Assembly: GCA_963843755.1 (NCBI GenBank)
Contig: CAWJLS010000012.1
Span: forward strand, 1 to 64,000
Reading direction: 5' to 3'
Length of the DNA stretch: 64,000 nt
Source of the DNA: CAWJLS01 sp963843755
Lineage (GTDB): Bacteria > Acidobacteriota > Thermoanaerobaculia > Multivoradales > DATKCC01
Shown here: piece after piece, positions 42,693 through 51,774 of the stretch
Position numbering within the stretch: position 1 is the first letter of the stretch
How the letters are laid out: each line of letters starts with the position of its first letter
Program-made: the position numbers and the translations under genes
The notes under the pieces: model-generated
What the model saw: the letters and a program-made list of their open reading frames with translations, nothing else
What the model was told of the DNA's origin: nothing
Database searches by the model: none

Positions 42693-43636
42693 GCCGCCTG
42701 GCCGCCCTGCTGCTCGCCGCCTGCTACGCCGGCAGCGTCGCCTGGACCGGGGCACTGGTCGATGCGCCTTCAGCCCTCGAGCGGGTGGCGCCGGTGCTGC
42801 CCGGCCTGCACGCCCCCGCCTGGGCCGAGCGCTGGCTCTACAACCCGCGGGAGCGGACCGCGACCGGGATCGACGCGCTCCAGGACGGCCGCCGGGACGA
42901 CGGCGTCGAGGCGCTCGACAGCGCGCTGCGCCAGGCGCCGGACGATCCCCGCGCGCTCTACAATGCCGGCACCGGCCGGCTGCTGGCCGATTCGCAGCCG
43001 AAGAAGGCGGCGGCCCTGCTCGAACGCGCCGCCGCCGGGGCGCCGCCGGAGCTCGCGCCGCGCGCCTACTACAACCTGGGCAACGCCCGGCTGGCGGCGG
43101 GCGACGCTCCCGGCGCGGTCGAGGCCTACCGCCAGTCGCTGCGTCTCGACCCGTCGCTCGGCCCGGCCAAGCGCAACCTGGAGATCGCCCTGGCGCGGCG
43201 CGACCGCGACCGCCCGCGGGCCGGAAAGCCCAAGGAGGCCCCCGGCGGCAAGCAGAAGGGCGAACAGGAGCCGTCCGACCAGTCGGGCGGCACGGAGCCG
43301 CAGGAGCAGCAGAAGGCGGACGGGCAGCAGGACCGGCAAGACCGGACCTCCGGAGCACGCCCGGAATCGAGTCAGCCCCCGAGCCCGACCCAGGGCGAGG
43401 CGGCCGGCGGCGAAGGGCAGGACGCGGACCGGGTCGGACAGGCCGGCGCACCCGGCCCCGGCGCCCCCAGCCAGCAAGATCAGTCCCTCCTCCACTTCGA
43501 CGATCAGCCGGACATGACCGCCTCGGAAGCCGCTGCCCTGCTCGACGCCATCGATCAGTTGGAGAGGACCGAGCGGCGGCGGGCGGCGCTCGCGCGGGCC
43601 GAGGCGGCGGGCGAGAGCACGGAGGAGGACTGGTGA
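42689..43636 (+). CDS. batC: BatC-like TPR protein
   Basis: 315 aa. A signal peptide or anchor (MSRLAALLLAACYAGSVAW) is followed by TPR repeats (about 55-170: GIDALQDGRRDDGVEALDSALRQAPDDPRALYNAGTGRL, PRAYYNLGNARLAAGDAPGAVEAYRQSLRLDPSLGPAKRNLEIAL). A long Gln/Glu/Lys/Gly disordered tail ends in SEAAALLDAIDQLERTERRR, an amphipathic block shared by BatC-type proteins. Likely periplasmic scaffold. GGAGGAG lies 4-10 nt before ATG 42689. Confidence 0.85.
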   Translation: MSRLAALLLAACYAGSVAWTGALVDAPSALERVAPVLPGLHAPAWAERWLYNPRERTATGIDALQDGRRDDGVEALDSALRQAPDDPRALYNAGTGRLLADSQPKKAAALLERAAAGAPPELAPRAYYNLGNARLAAGDAPGAVEAYRQSLRLDPSLGPAKRNLEIALARRDRDRPRAGKPKEAPGGKQKGEQEPSDQSGGTEPQEQQKADGQQDRQDRTSGARPESSQPPSPTQGEAAGGEGQDADRVGQAGAPGPGAPSQQDQSLLHFDDQPDMTASEAAALLDAIDQLERTERRRAALARAEAAGESTEEDW

Positions 43637-45774
43637 GACCCGCCGAGCAGACGGCGCCGGCGCTCCCGCTGGCGGCCGGTTCGGCCTTGGCGACCGTCGC
43701 GGTCGCCCTCCTGGCGCTGCTCGGAGGGTTCGGCGCCCCCCGGCCCGCTGGCGCCCAGAGCGGCGCGCCGGACGGCGTCCAGGTGGAGGCGCGCCTCGGA
43801 CCGCGGGTGGTCAGCCCGGACGGTACGGTCACCTTCGAGATCGAGGTCGTCGGAGAGGGCCTCCAGCAGCCCCGGCTGCGGCCGCTCTTCAACCTCCAGA
43901 ACCTGGAGATGGTCGGCGGACCGAACCGCTCCCACAGCCTCCAGATGGGCACCGGCGGGATCACCTGGCGCTTCTCCTGGAGCTGGTACCTGCGCCCCCG
44001 CGCGGTGGGCGAGGCGGCGGTGACGTCGATCCGGGTCCAGGTGGGCGACGCGGAGGTCGAGCTCTCTTCGCGGAGGATCCAGGTAGCCCCGGGCGGTAGC
44101 GCCGGAGTCGGCGGCGGGCCGGGTGGCCCGTTCGGTGGCCGGGGCGGCCCGCCCGGGCGCGGACGGGGTCGACCGCGCGCCGGCGGGCCGGGCGGTTTCG
44201 GGAACCAGGGGTGGCCCGGTTCTCCGGACGGACGCGGCGCCGACCGCGACGGCGACGACGACGAGGACGACACGCCGCCCGTGCTGCTCCACGCCGAGGT
44301 CGATCCGCCCACGCCCTATGTCGGCCAGCGCACCCTCTACACGATCTACCTCTACACCCGGGTCCGGGTACGCGGCTACGAGGCGACCGCCGTGCCCTCG
44401 TTCGACGGCTGCTGGGCCCGGAGCGTCGACCTCTCGAAGGCCGCAGGGGAGCAGGTCGACCTGGACGGCACGCCCTACCTGCGGGTGCCGATCTTCCGCC
44501 GGGCGCTCTACCCGCTGCGGGCGGGCACCGTCGACCTGGGCTCCCTGCGCCTGCGCATGCTGATCGAGCGGCTGGAGCGGAGCGACCTGTTCTTCGGCCC
44601 GGTCCAGGTGCCCGACCAGGTGGTCGAGGAGAGCAACCGGGTGAAGCTGCCGGTGCGGGCACTCCCGCCGCCGACGGCTGCCGCAGCGGGAAGCTTCCAC
44701 GGCACCGTCGGCCCTCTGGAGGTGTCCGCCGTGCTCGACCGGACCGAGGTGGCGGTCGGCCACGGCGCGACCCTGACCGTCGAGGTGCGCGGCGAGGGGC
44801 ACCTGGGTGCCATGCGCCCGCCGGCGTTCGAGGTGCCTGCCGGGCTCGACCTGATCGGCCCGCAGGCCGCCCCGGTCGAGCCGGTCCAGCAGACCCGGGA
44901 GGTCCAGGACGCCGATCCCGCGGCGGCGGGCACCGGCGAGAACCGGCGGGCCTGGAGCTACGTGCTGGTGCCGCGGCGGGTCGGCACCTGGACGCTGCCG
45001 CCGGTCGAGATCACCTACTTCGACCCGGCCACGGCGCGCTACAGCGTGGCCTCGTCCTCGGTGCCGCCGCTGGTCGCCCACGAGCCCGGCCAGCGGCTCG
45101 CCGCCACCGCCGCCGCCGCCGGCGGGGCCGCCGACGACGACAGCCTGCACTCGATCCGGAGCGCCGCCCTGCCCGGGCCGACCCCGCGGCGGTGGTCGCG
45201 CCTCCTGCCCTGGGCTTTCGGCATCCCGTGGGTCCTGGCCCTCGCCCTGCTGGCCGCGCGGCGTCCCGGCGGTCCGACCCCGCTGAGCCGGCTGCCGGTC
45301 GTCCGCCGGCTCCGGCGCCTGCTCGGGCCGTCGAACGGCCACCGCCAGGCCCTGGCCCGCTTGCGCGACGCCATGGACCGGGCCGCCGCGGAGGACCGCC
45401 CCCGCCGGGCGGCCATCGGGCTCGAGCGCGCCTGGCGCGACTTCCTCGAAGAGATCGCCGGCGTGCCGGAGGGCGTCCCGGTGTCGGGCTGGTGCGACGC
45501 CCTGGCCGACCGCGGCGTGCCGCCGGAGACCTGCGACCGGGTCGCCGCCCTGCTCGACGACCTCCACTACCTGCGGTTCGCGCCCGAGCTCTCCGACATC
45601 CGCTCGATGACGCTCGACCTGGCAGGGCGCTCGGACGAGCTGGCCGGCGAGCTCCTCGACCTGGGCGGCCTGCTCCCCGCGGCCGATCCCACCGATCCCA
45701 CCGACCCCACCGGCCTCGGCGGCTCCGCCGGCACCTTCGGCGGCGACGGCCGGACGGCCTCCACGGAGGCGTGA
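43633..45774 (+). CDS. batD: BatD-like protein
   Basis: 713 aa. An exported N-terminus (hydrophobic 13-40) is followed by BatD-type beta domains (about 48-150, VQVEARLGPRVVSPDGTVTFEIEVVGEG; about 215-480, LLHAEVDPPTPYVGQRTLYTIYLYTRVRVRGY and later similar units). A Gly/Pro/Arg-rich insertion (about 155-200) ending in the acidic run DRDGDDDEDD splits the first two and is not typical. A membrane helix (about 522-542) leads to a cytoplasmic helical tail with GHRQALARLRDAMDRAA and DPTDPTDPTG repeats. The GTG 43633 overlaps the batC stop. Confidence 0.82.
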   Translation: MRPAEQTAPALPLAAGSALATVAVALLALLGGFGAPRPAGAQSGAPDGVQVEARLGPRVVSPDGTVTFEIEVVGEGLQQPRLRPLFNLQNLEMVGGPNRSHSLQMGTGGITWRFSWSWYLRPRAVGEAAVTSIRVQVGDAEVELSSRRIQVAPGGSAGVGGGPGGPFGGRGGPPGRGRGRPRAGGPGGFGNQGWPGSPDGRGADRDGDDDEDDTPPVLLHAEVDPPTPYVGQRTLYTIYLYTRVRVRGYEATAVPSFDGCWARSVDLSKAAGEQVDLDGTPYLRVPIFRRALYPLRAGTVDLGSLRLRMLIERLERSDLFFGPVQVPDQVVEESNRVKLPVRALPPPTAAAAGSFHGTVGPLEVSAVLDRTEVAVGHGATLTVEVRGEGHLGAMRPPAFEVPAGLDLIGPQAAPVEPVQQTREVQDADPAAAGTGENRRAWSYVLVPRRVGTWTLPPVEITYFDPATARYSVASSSVPPLVAHEPGQRLAATAAAAGGAADDDSLHSIRSAALPGPTPRRWSRLLPWAFGIPWVLALALLAARRPGGPTPLSRLPVVRRLRRLLGPSNGHRQALARLRDAMDRAAAEDRPRRAAIGLERAWRDFLEEIAGVPEGVPVSGWCDALADRGVPPETCDRVAALLDDLHYLRFAPELSDIRSMTLDLAGRSDELAGELLDLGGLLPAADPTDPTDPTGLGGSAGTFGGDGRTASTEA

Positions 45775-46691
45775 CGGACTCCGCCGGCCCGCGGACTCGG
45801 CCGATTCTGCCGCCCGCCCGGCGGCGGACCTACGCGACGGCGACGCCGCGTCCCCTCGCCCGTGGCCTCAGCGCCCCCCTGGTCTGCGCGGTCGTGCTCG
45901 CCGGCCTGGCGTGCGTGGCCGCCCTGCCCGGCGCCGCTCTCGTTCTCGTCTCCGACGCGACCCCGCCCGCCGAGCCCTCGGCGGACGCCCTGCCGCACAG
46001 CGCGCTCCGGACCGGCAACCGCCTGTTCCGCCGCGGCGACCTCCGGGGAGCGGTCGAGGCCTACCGCGCGGCAGACCCGGAGGCGCTGGCCGGCGATCCC
46101 GTCTTGGCCTACAACCTGGCCACAGCCCTGCACCGGCTCGGACGGCTGCCGGAGGCCGTGCTCTGGTACCGGCGGGCGGCCCGGCTGCTGGGCTCCGATC
46201 CCTGGCTGTCCGAAAACCTCGAGCGCGCCCGCGCGGCGCTCGCCAGCCCGCGCCTCGGACCGCCGCCGCTGCTGGCGCCGCTGCTGCTCCATCCGTGGCT
46301 CCTGCCGGCCGGCGCGGCGCTCGCCGCCTGGGCCGCCCTGCTGGTCCAGGCGGCTTCCCTGCGCCGGCGCCGGGCCTTCCCGTCCCCGTCGCGCCCGTCG
46401 CGCGGCGGGCGCGCAGCCACCGCCGCCGCCGCCGGGCTGCTCCTCGCCGGCGCCCTGCTCTGGGTCACCCACCTGGCCCTGCCGCGCCTGGGGCCGCGTC
46501 CGGCGGTGCTGCTCGCGCCGTGCGGCGACGCCCTGCCGGCCGGCAGCGAGGTCTGGGCACGTCGCCGGGCCGAGCGAAGCTCCGCCGAAGGCTCCGGCGC
46601 CCGCCCGGAGGCCCCCACCGCGGCGAGCTGGAGCGTGCGCGGACCGAACGGCCCGCTGGTCTGTGACGGCGACGCCGTCGCCCCGCTCTGA
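45771..46691 (+). CDS. batE: BatE-like TPR membrane protein
   Basis: 306 aa, GTG start overlapping the batD stop. A hydrophobic N-terminal segment (about 32-60) is followed by a TPR pair (HSALRTGNRLFRRGDLRGAVEAYRAADPEA, PVLAYNLATALHRLGRLPEAVLWYRRAARLLG). Two membrane helices (about 170-195 and 218-240) and a small exported C-terminal domain with CGDALPAGSEVWAR and LVCDGD complete it. TPR plus two helices and a small SH3-like end is the BatE pattern. It is the last gene of the moxR unit; no clear terminator follows within 69 bp. Confidence 0.78.
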   Translation: MTDSAGPRTRPILPPARRRTYATATPRPLARGLSAPLVCAVVLAGLACVAALPGAALVLVSDATPPAEPSADALPHSALRTGNRLFRRGDLRGAVEAYRAADPEALAGDPVLAYNLATALHRLGRLPEAVLWYRRAARLLGSDPWLSENLERARAALASPRLGPPPLLAPLLLHPWLLPAGAALAAWAALLVQAASLRRRRAFPSPSRPSRGGRAATAAAAGLLLAGALLWVTHLALPRLGPRPAVLLAPCGDALPAGSEVWARRRAERSSAEGSGARPEAPTAASWSVRGPNGPLVCDGDAVAPL

Positions 46692-46760
46692 CCCCGTGGG
46701 CGCCGACGGCGCTAAACCCCTCCGATCTGGTATCTTCCGGAAGGTACTCATTTTCGGACC

Positions 46761-48080
46761 ATGCCACAGCCTCGACCATTCGCGGGAGGCCCTCTCCCCC
46801 GGTCCGCCAGGGCCGACGACGAGACGGCGCCGGACCTCCGGGACACCCCGGACGCGGCGGAGCGTCCCGCCGGGAGAGAAGCGCCGGAGCGGCCGAGGAC
46901 CGGCGGCTCATCGGACCGGTCCAGCCCGCGTGGCCGCGCCTCGCCGCGCTCCGGCGAGAACGTCGAGCTCAAGTGCCTGGAACCCGCCGCGCTCGATCGC
47001 TTTCTCCAGCGTCGTCGAGCCAACCCCTACTTCCCGCGCGAGCTCAACCTGACCGAGAACCTGGTCGAGGTGCTGCGCAAGGCCAACGAGTTCGTGCCCT
47101 CCTCGGCCGGCTCGATCCTGCTCGACGACCCGTCCCAGAAGCGCAAGGAGCGCCACGCCAACTCGCTGACCTTCATCGCCGCGTTCGGCGACAAGGCGGG
47201 CAACCTGATCGGCCGGGAGATCCGCGCCGACAGCGGCATCGCCGGCCACGTCTACACCTCCGGCCGGGTCTACTCGACCGCCGACGCCAGCAAGGACACC
47301 CACTTCTACGGCGAGATCGACAAGCAGACCGACTACACCACCCGCACCCTGGTGGCGATCCCGATCCGCATCGAGGAGGAGGTCTGCGGGGTCCTGGAGC
47401 TGATCAACCGCCAGGGGCAGGAAGACTACGACGCCGACGACCTCAACCTGCTCGAGATCTTCGCCGGCTACATCTCGATCTCGATCCAGAACGTGCTCGA
47501 TGGCCGCCAGGCCCAGGAGATCGCCAAGCGCGACAACCTGACCGGGCTGTTCAACGACCGCTACCTCCACATCGCGCTCATGCGGGCGGTCGGCGTGGCC
47601 AAGGAGTGCGGCACCGACCTGGCCGTGCTGTTCCTCGACCTCGACTTCTTCAAGCGGGTCAACGACACCCACGGCCACCTGGCCGGGAGCCAGGTGCTGC
47701 AGGAGGTCGGCGGCATCCTGCGCGACAGCGTGGAGGACCTGGGCGCCTTCCCGGCGCGCTACGGCGGCGACGAGTTCGTGGTCGTGGCCCCGGAGCTGAC
47801 CCTGGAGGGCGCGGTCGACCTGGCCGAGGAGATCCGCAACGCCATCGTCGAGAGCGTCTTCTGCGACGCGCCCGGCGAGATCCAGCGCGAGGCGCTCCAC
47901 CTCAAGGGACTGACCTGCTCGGTCGGGGTCGCCAGCCTCAGGCGGCACCTGGACGACGGCGTCAACGAAGACAGCGCAAAGAGCACCCTGCTGCGACTGG
48001 CGGACTCGGCGATGTACGTGGCCAAGGAGACCGGCCGCAACCGGACCGCGGTCGCCGGCGAGCCGGTCCGCCGACGCTAG
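46761..48080 (+). CDS. GAF-GGDEF diguanylate cyclase
   Basis: 439 aa, soluble. A disordered basic/acidic N-terminus (about 1-75) precedes a GAF domain (about 95-250, VPSSAGSILLDDP, GIAGHVYTSGRVYSTADASKD, TLVAIPIRIEEEVCGVLELINRQG) and a GGDEF domain (about 262-430, DNLTGLFNDRYLH, VLFLDLDFFKRVND, YGGDEFVVV). The catalytic motif is intact, but the residues five before it (DLGA) do not form an RxxD I-site, unlike the cyclase at 232-1299. A TATCTT box near 46731 could be the -10. Effector and targets are unknown; no EAL or PilZ protein is in the window. Confidence 0.88.
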   Translation: MPQPRPFAGGPLPRSARADDETAPDLRDTPDAAERPAGREAPERPRTGGSSDRSSPRGRASPRSGENVELKCLEPAALDRFLQRRRANPYFPRELNLTENLVEVLRKANEFVPSSAGSILLDDPSQKRKERHANSLTFIAAFGDKAGNLIGREIRADSGIAGHVYTSGRVYSTADASKDTHFYGEIDKQTDYTTRTLVAIPIRIEEEVCGVLELINRQGQEDYDADDLNLLEIFAGYISISIQNVLDGRQAQEIAKRDNLTGLFNDRYLHIALMRAVGVAKECGTDLAVLFLDLDFFKRVNDTHGHLAGSQVLQEVGGILRDSVEDLGAFPARYGGDEFVVVAPELTLEGAVDLAEEIRNAIVESVFCDAPGEIQREALHLKGLTCSVGVASLRRHLDDGVNEDSAKSTLLRLADSAMYVAKETGRNRTAVAGEPVRRR

Positions 48081-48149
48081 GGGGAAGGAGACACCCGCTC
48101 ACGCTGTTGGACTGCGTGTGTCGCCGGGCGACGCCCCGACTCGAGCCCC

Positions 48150-48178
48150 TTGGTTCCTTCGTGCGCCGGTGATATGCT
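48150..48178 (+). promoter_or_regulatory. sigma-70-type promoter of the metalloprotease gene
   Basis: TTGGTT (48150-48155), a 17-bp spacer and TATGCT (48173-48178) would start a transcript about 60 nt before ATG 48248. Confidence 0.4.
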
Positions 48179-48247
48179 CATGTACCATTCATGCGACGCT
48201 GCCCGCCCCTCGGGGAGCCCCTACCGTCACCGAACCACGAGGTCGAG

Positions 48248-51200
48248 ATGTCCTTGAGACGCCGGATCGCCGCACCCCTCTTCCAGACCACCCTGCTCTG
48301 CCTGATCGTCGTCGCCACGCTGGCGGCGCCGCCGGCCGCCGACGCCACGTCCTACATCATGATGAAGGACACCGACCTCCTGGCCGAGGCCGGTGCGGTC
48401 GTCGATGCGCGCATCGTCTCTGTCGAGCCGTCGCCCTCCTCCGGGCGGCCGTCGACCGACTACACGATCGAGATCGAGCGCCTGCTGGCCGGCTCCGCTC
48501 CCGGGACGACCCTGATCGTCCGGGTGATCGGCGGCGAGCAGCCGGGCGGCCTCGGCCTCTACATCTACGGCGCGCCTCATTTCCGGCCGGGTGACCGGGC
48601 GATCCTCTTCCTGGTGCCCCAGCAGGACGGCACCTTCGGCATCCTCGACCTGATGCTCGGCGCGTTCCGGCGCATCCAGCTCCCCAGCGCCCCGCCGCTG
48701 GCGGTGCGCAACCTGTCGGAGGCCACCGAGGTCCAGGCCCCCGGGGCCACCACGGACGAGAAGCTGTCGCTGCCGCGCGACTACGACGCGTTCGCGGCCT
48801 GGATCGCCGACCAGGCCAACGGCACCGACCGCAAGGCCGACTACTTCGTCTCCGATCCGGGGATCTCCCGCCTGCTCGACAAGTACACCCTGCTCGACTA
48901 CAACGGCACCAACCTCCGCTGGTTCGACTTCGACTCCGGAGGCGCCGTCAACTGGTACCTGCACACGGGGGGAATCGACGGCCTGGCCGACGGCGGCGTC
49001 CAGAACTTCAAGAACGCGCTCGCCGCGTGGGGGAAGGACTCCCAGACACCGATCCGCCTGGTCTACTCCGGACGGCGGAGCGAGAACGGCGGCCTGTCCA
49101 ACTACGACGGGTACAACGTCCTGCTCCAGGGCGATCCCCACCAGGAGATCCCGGGCGTCTTCCAGTGCGGAAGGGCCGGCACCCTGGCGATCGGTGGACC
49201 GTGGTACCAGCCCGCCGCCCCGGGCACCTTCCACGGCCGCCAGTTCGTCCCGATCATCGGTGCCGACATCGTGATGAACGACGGCATCGAGTGCATGAAG
49301 ACCTTCTCCCGCTGTTACGGCACCGACCTCGAGGAGATCTACACCCACGAGCTCGGCCACACCCTCGGCCTCGACCACTCGTGCGGCGACGCCGGGAGCC
49401 CGAGCTGCGGCAGCAACTCCACCCTCTCCCAGGCGATCATGCGCGCCTTCGTGCACAGCGACTGCCGGGGCGCCTCGATCCAGGCCGACGACCTGGCCGG
49501 AGCCCGCTACCTCTACCAGATCCAGAGCGCGCCGGCCCCCGGGCCGAAGGCCCCGACCGGCCTGAGCGCCGACCTCGACCTCGACGTCGTCACCCTGTCG
49601 TGGGACGACACCTCGACCGACGAGAGCGGCTTCCGGATCTACCGGTCGGCCGGCGGCGGCGCCTTCGAGATGATCGGCGAGGCGAGCCCGGACATCGAGG
49701 AGTTCCTCGACGAGACGATCTCCCCGGCGACCAGCTACCGCTACCGGGTGTCGGCGTTCAACGGCAACGGTGAGCGCCAGAGCGCGACCATCGAGGTCGT
49801 GGTACCGCCGATCGTCCCACTGAGCGTGGCCCTGGTCGAGACGCCGGGGCTCCAGGCGACGGTGGGCGAGCCGATCGACTTCAAGGCGCAGTTCAGCGGC
49901 ACGGCCGAGAAGGCCGAGTGGAGCTTCGGCGACGGCGCCGTCGGCTACAACGACACGCCGTGCGAAACCAGCTCGTTCTGCCGCAGCCAGATCTTCGCCA
50001 CCGCGGGCGCGCACCAGGTCATGGTCACCCTCGACGGACCGTTCGGCCAGACGGTGAGCGACCAGATGACCGTCCAGGTGAACGACGCCCCGTTCGAGCC
50101 GGCGGTCGCCGACACCTACCTCCAGTGGACGCTGTTCGGCGCCCGTGGCAACACCGGCACCTTCGAGAGCAACGTCTGGCTGTACAACGCCGGCGGCTCG
50201 GCGGCGCTGGTGGAGCTGACGTTCTATCCGCGCGGTGCGCGGCCGCCGTCCGAGCCGGTCACCCTGACCATCGATCCCCAGGAGTCGATCTTCCTGCCCA
50301 ACGTCCTGGACAAGGTGTTCGACATCTCGTCGGACCAGGGGTCGATCGGCCTGCGCACCATGATGCCGGACGGCTCCCAGCCTCACGTGCTCACGATCAG
50401 CCGGGCGTTCGTCGACCTGCCCAACCCGGCCGAGGGCTCGTTCGGACAGTTCGTCGGCGGCCAGCCGGAGGAGGACTGGACCGCGGGCGAGAAGGTGGTG
50501 ACCGGCGTGCTCAACGGCGACTCCTTCATCGCCACCCTGCTGGCGGCCAACGTGGACGACCACTCCGGCTCGGTGGAGATGACGCTGACCGACCGTGAGG
50601 GCGCCCTCGTCGGCGAGCCCGCCACCTTCGGCCTCGGACCGAACGCGGTGCGCTTCCAGCCGCTCGCGGCGCTCTTCCCCGAGGTGGCCGACCACCAGGG
50701 TCCGTTCACCGCCCGCTTCACCTCGAACGGCATCCGGTTCGTCGCCTCCTCGACCCTGCTCGAGGTCGGCAGCGAGGACCAGATCTTCCTGCCCGCCGAG
50801 GCGCCGGCCGACGCGCCGGAGTTCGTGCTGCCGCGGGTGGTCCGCAGCCCGGGCCAGTTCGGCGTCTTCCTGACCACGTCGGTCTCGGTGCTCAACAACG
50901 CCTCTGTGCCGACACAACTGACGTTCAAGTTCCTCCAGCGGGGCCAGGACAACTCCAGCCCGCTCGAGGCCACCCGCACGGTTCCCGCCGGCGGGGTGCT
51001 CTTCCTCGAGGACGCGATCTCCGACCTGTTCGACCTGGAGACCGGCACCGGCGCCTTGACGGTCGAGTGGAGCAACACCCAGGACGTCGCCCCGCGGATC
51101 GTCGGGACGACGCTGTCGGAGAATCCACGGGGCGACCGCTTCGGCATGCTGGTCGACAGCCGGACGCCGGACACCGCCGTCACCCACACGGGGGTCGACT

Positions 51201-51505
51201 TCGGCATCGAGCAGTCGTCGGTCTTCCGCAGCCAGTACGGCGCGGTCAGCCTGTTCGGCGGGACGACCAAGATCGCCCTGACGCTCCGCGACGGCAACGG
51301 CAAGGCGCTCGGCACCGCCGACCGGGTGCTCAAGCCGTTCCAGCACCTGGAGCTCAACCTGGCGACCCTGTTCGACGGCGCCACCGAGGGCCGCAACTGG
51401 TCGGTGACGACCGAGGTGGTCGAAGGCGGTCCGGTGATGACCTACCTGGCCAACATCAACACCAGCGGCGACGTCTTCCTGGTCCCCGGGCACGCCGTTC
51501 CCTGA
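48248..51505 (+). CDS. secreted zinc metalloprotease with Fn3, PKD-like and repeated C-terminal beta domains
   Basis: 1085-aa exported protein. ATG 48248 (after GAGGTCGAG) starts a signal peptide (MSLRRRIAAPLFQTTLLCLI, cleavage near ADA). An N-terminal domain (about 35-190) resembles a secreted-protein module. The protease domain (about 205-425) has the extended zinc site HELGHTLGLDH at residues 367-377. Several cysteines nearby (ECMK, SRCYG, SCGDAGSPSCGS, DCRG) suggest disulfides. A fibronectin type III domain (about 435-520) and a PKD-like domain (about 530-610, WSFGDG) follow. The last about 470 aa hold three or four repeats with strands such as SNVWLYNAGGSAALVELTFYPRG, whose function is unknown. 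The gene is monocistronic, opposed by 51775-54180. Confidence 0.85.
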   Translation: MSLRRRIAAPLFQTTLLCLIVVATLAAPPAADATSYIMMKDTDLLAEAGAVVDARIVSVEPSPSSGRPSTDYTIEIERLLAGSAPGTTLIVRVIGGEQPGGLGLYIYGAPHFRPGDRAILFLVPQQDGTFGILDLMLGAFRRIQLPSAPPLAVRNLSEATEVQAPGATTDEKLSLPRDYDAFAAWIADQANGTDRKADYFVSDPGISRLLDKYTLLDYNGTNLRWFDFDSGGAVNWYLHTGGIDGLADGGVQNFKNALAAWGKDSQTPIRLVYSGRRSENGGLSNYDGYNVLLQGDPHQEIPGVFQCGRAGTLAIGGPWYQPAAPGTFHGRQFVPIIGADIVMNDGIECMKTFSRCYGTDLEEIYTHELGHTLGLDHSCGDAGSPSCGSNSTLSQAIMRAFVHSDCRGASIQADDLAGARYLYQIQSAPAPGPKAPTGLSADLDLDVVTLSWDDTSTDESGFRIYRSAGGGAFEMIGEASPDIEEFLDETISPATSYRYRVSAFNGNGERQSATIEVVVPPIVPLSVALVETPGLQATVGEPIDFKAQFSGTAEKAEWSFGDGAVGYNDTPCETSSFCRSQIFATAGAHQVMVTLDGPFGQTVSDQMTVQVNDAPFEPAVADTYLQWTLFGARGNTGTFESNVWLYNAGGSAALVELTFYPRGARPPSEPVTLTIDPQESIFLPNVLDKVFDISSDQGSIGLRTMMPDGSQPHVLTISRAFVDLPNPAEGSFGQFVGGQPEEDWTAGEKVVTGVLNGDSFIATLLAANVDDHSGSVEMTLTDREGALVGEPATFGLGPNAVRFQPLAALFPEVADHQGPFTARFTSNGIRFVASSTLLEVGSEDQIFLPAEAPADAPEFVLPRVVRSPGQFGVFLTTSVSVLNNASVPTQLTFKFLQRGQDNSSPLEATRTVPAGGVLFLEDAISDLFDLETGTGALTVEWSNTQDVAPRIVGTTLSENPRGDRFGMLVDSRTPDTAVTHTGVDFGIEQSSVFRSQYGAVSLFGGTTKIALTLRDGNGKALGTADRVLKPFQHLELNLATLFDGATEGRNWSVTTEVVEGGPVMTYLANINTSGDVFLVPGHAVP

Positions 51506-51532
51506 CCGGCCGTCCCCGCCCTCGATCTCCCC

Positions 51533-51565
51533 GGGCGCGGCGCACGTCCCCCGTGCGCCGCGCCC
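51533..51565 (+). terminator. GC-rich hairpin after the metalloprotease gene
   Basis: A 14-bp perfect stem (51533-51546 with 51552-51565) has a 5-nt loop, 28 nt past the stop. Only TT follows, so it is a weak intrinsic terminator or a 3' stabiliser. Confidence 0.5.
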
Positions 51566-51696
51566 CTTCGACCGCCCCCGCTCCGCCCCGTCGTCCTCTC
51601 TCCCCCCGGACCGAACGCCCGTTCGTTGTGGAAATCACGCCCTCCGACCGCCCTGTCACGGCGTTGTCACGTGAAGATCTTTCAAAGCATTGATTC

Positions 51697-51735
51697 CATA
51701 GAACTTACATTCTATGCACAAGTTTTTGTTCAAAG
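51697..51735 (+). terminator. AT-rich hairpin with T tract, possible second terminator
   Basis: CATAGAA (51697-51703) and TTCTATG (51710-51716) form a 7-bp stem followed by CACAAGTTTTTGTT. It lies in an AT-rich island (about 51620-51770) between two convergent genes and is very different in composition from the surroundings. Confidence 0.35.
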
Positions 51736-51774
51736 TGCTCTAGCCCCCGGGAACTCCGTCGTTTCCGACCACTT

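Noticed and set aside
48145..48165. TTGGTTCCTTCGTGC as a sigma-54 promoter for the metalloprotease
   Set aside because: GG and GC are 9 rather than 10 nt apart and the -24 element is poor; a sigma-70 reading fits better.
48227..51493. 1088-aa minus-strand open frame opposite the metalloprotease
   Set aside because: Antisense shadow; the plus strand has HELGHTLGLDH and a signal peptide.
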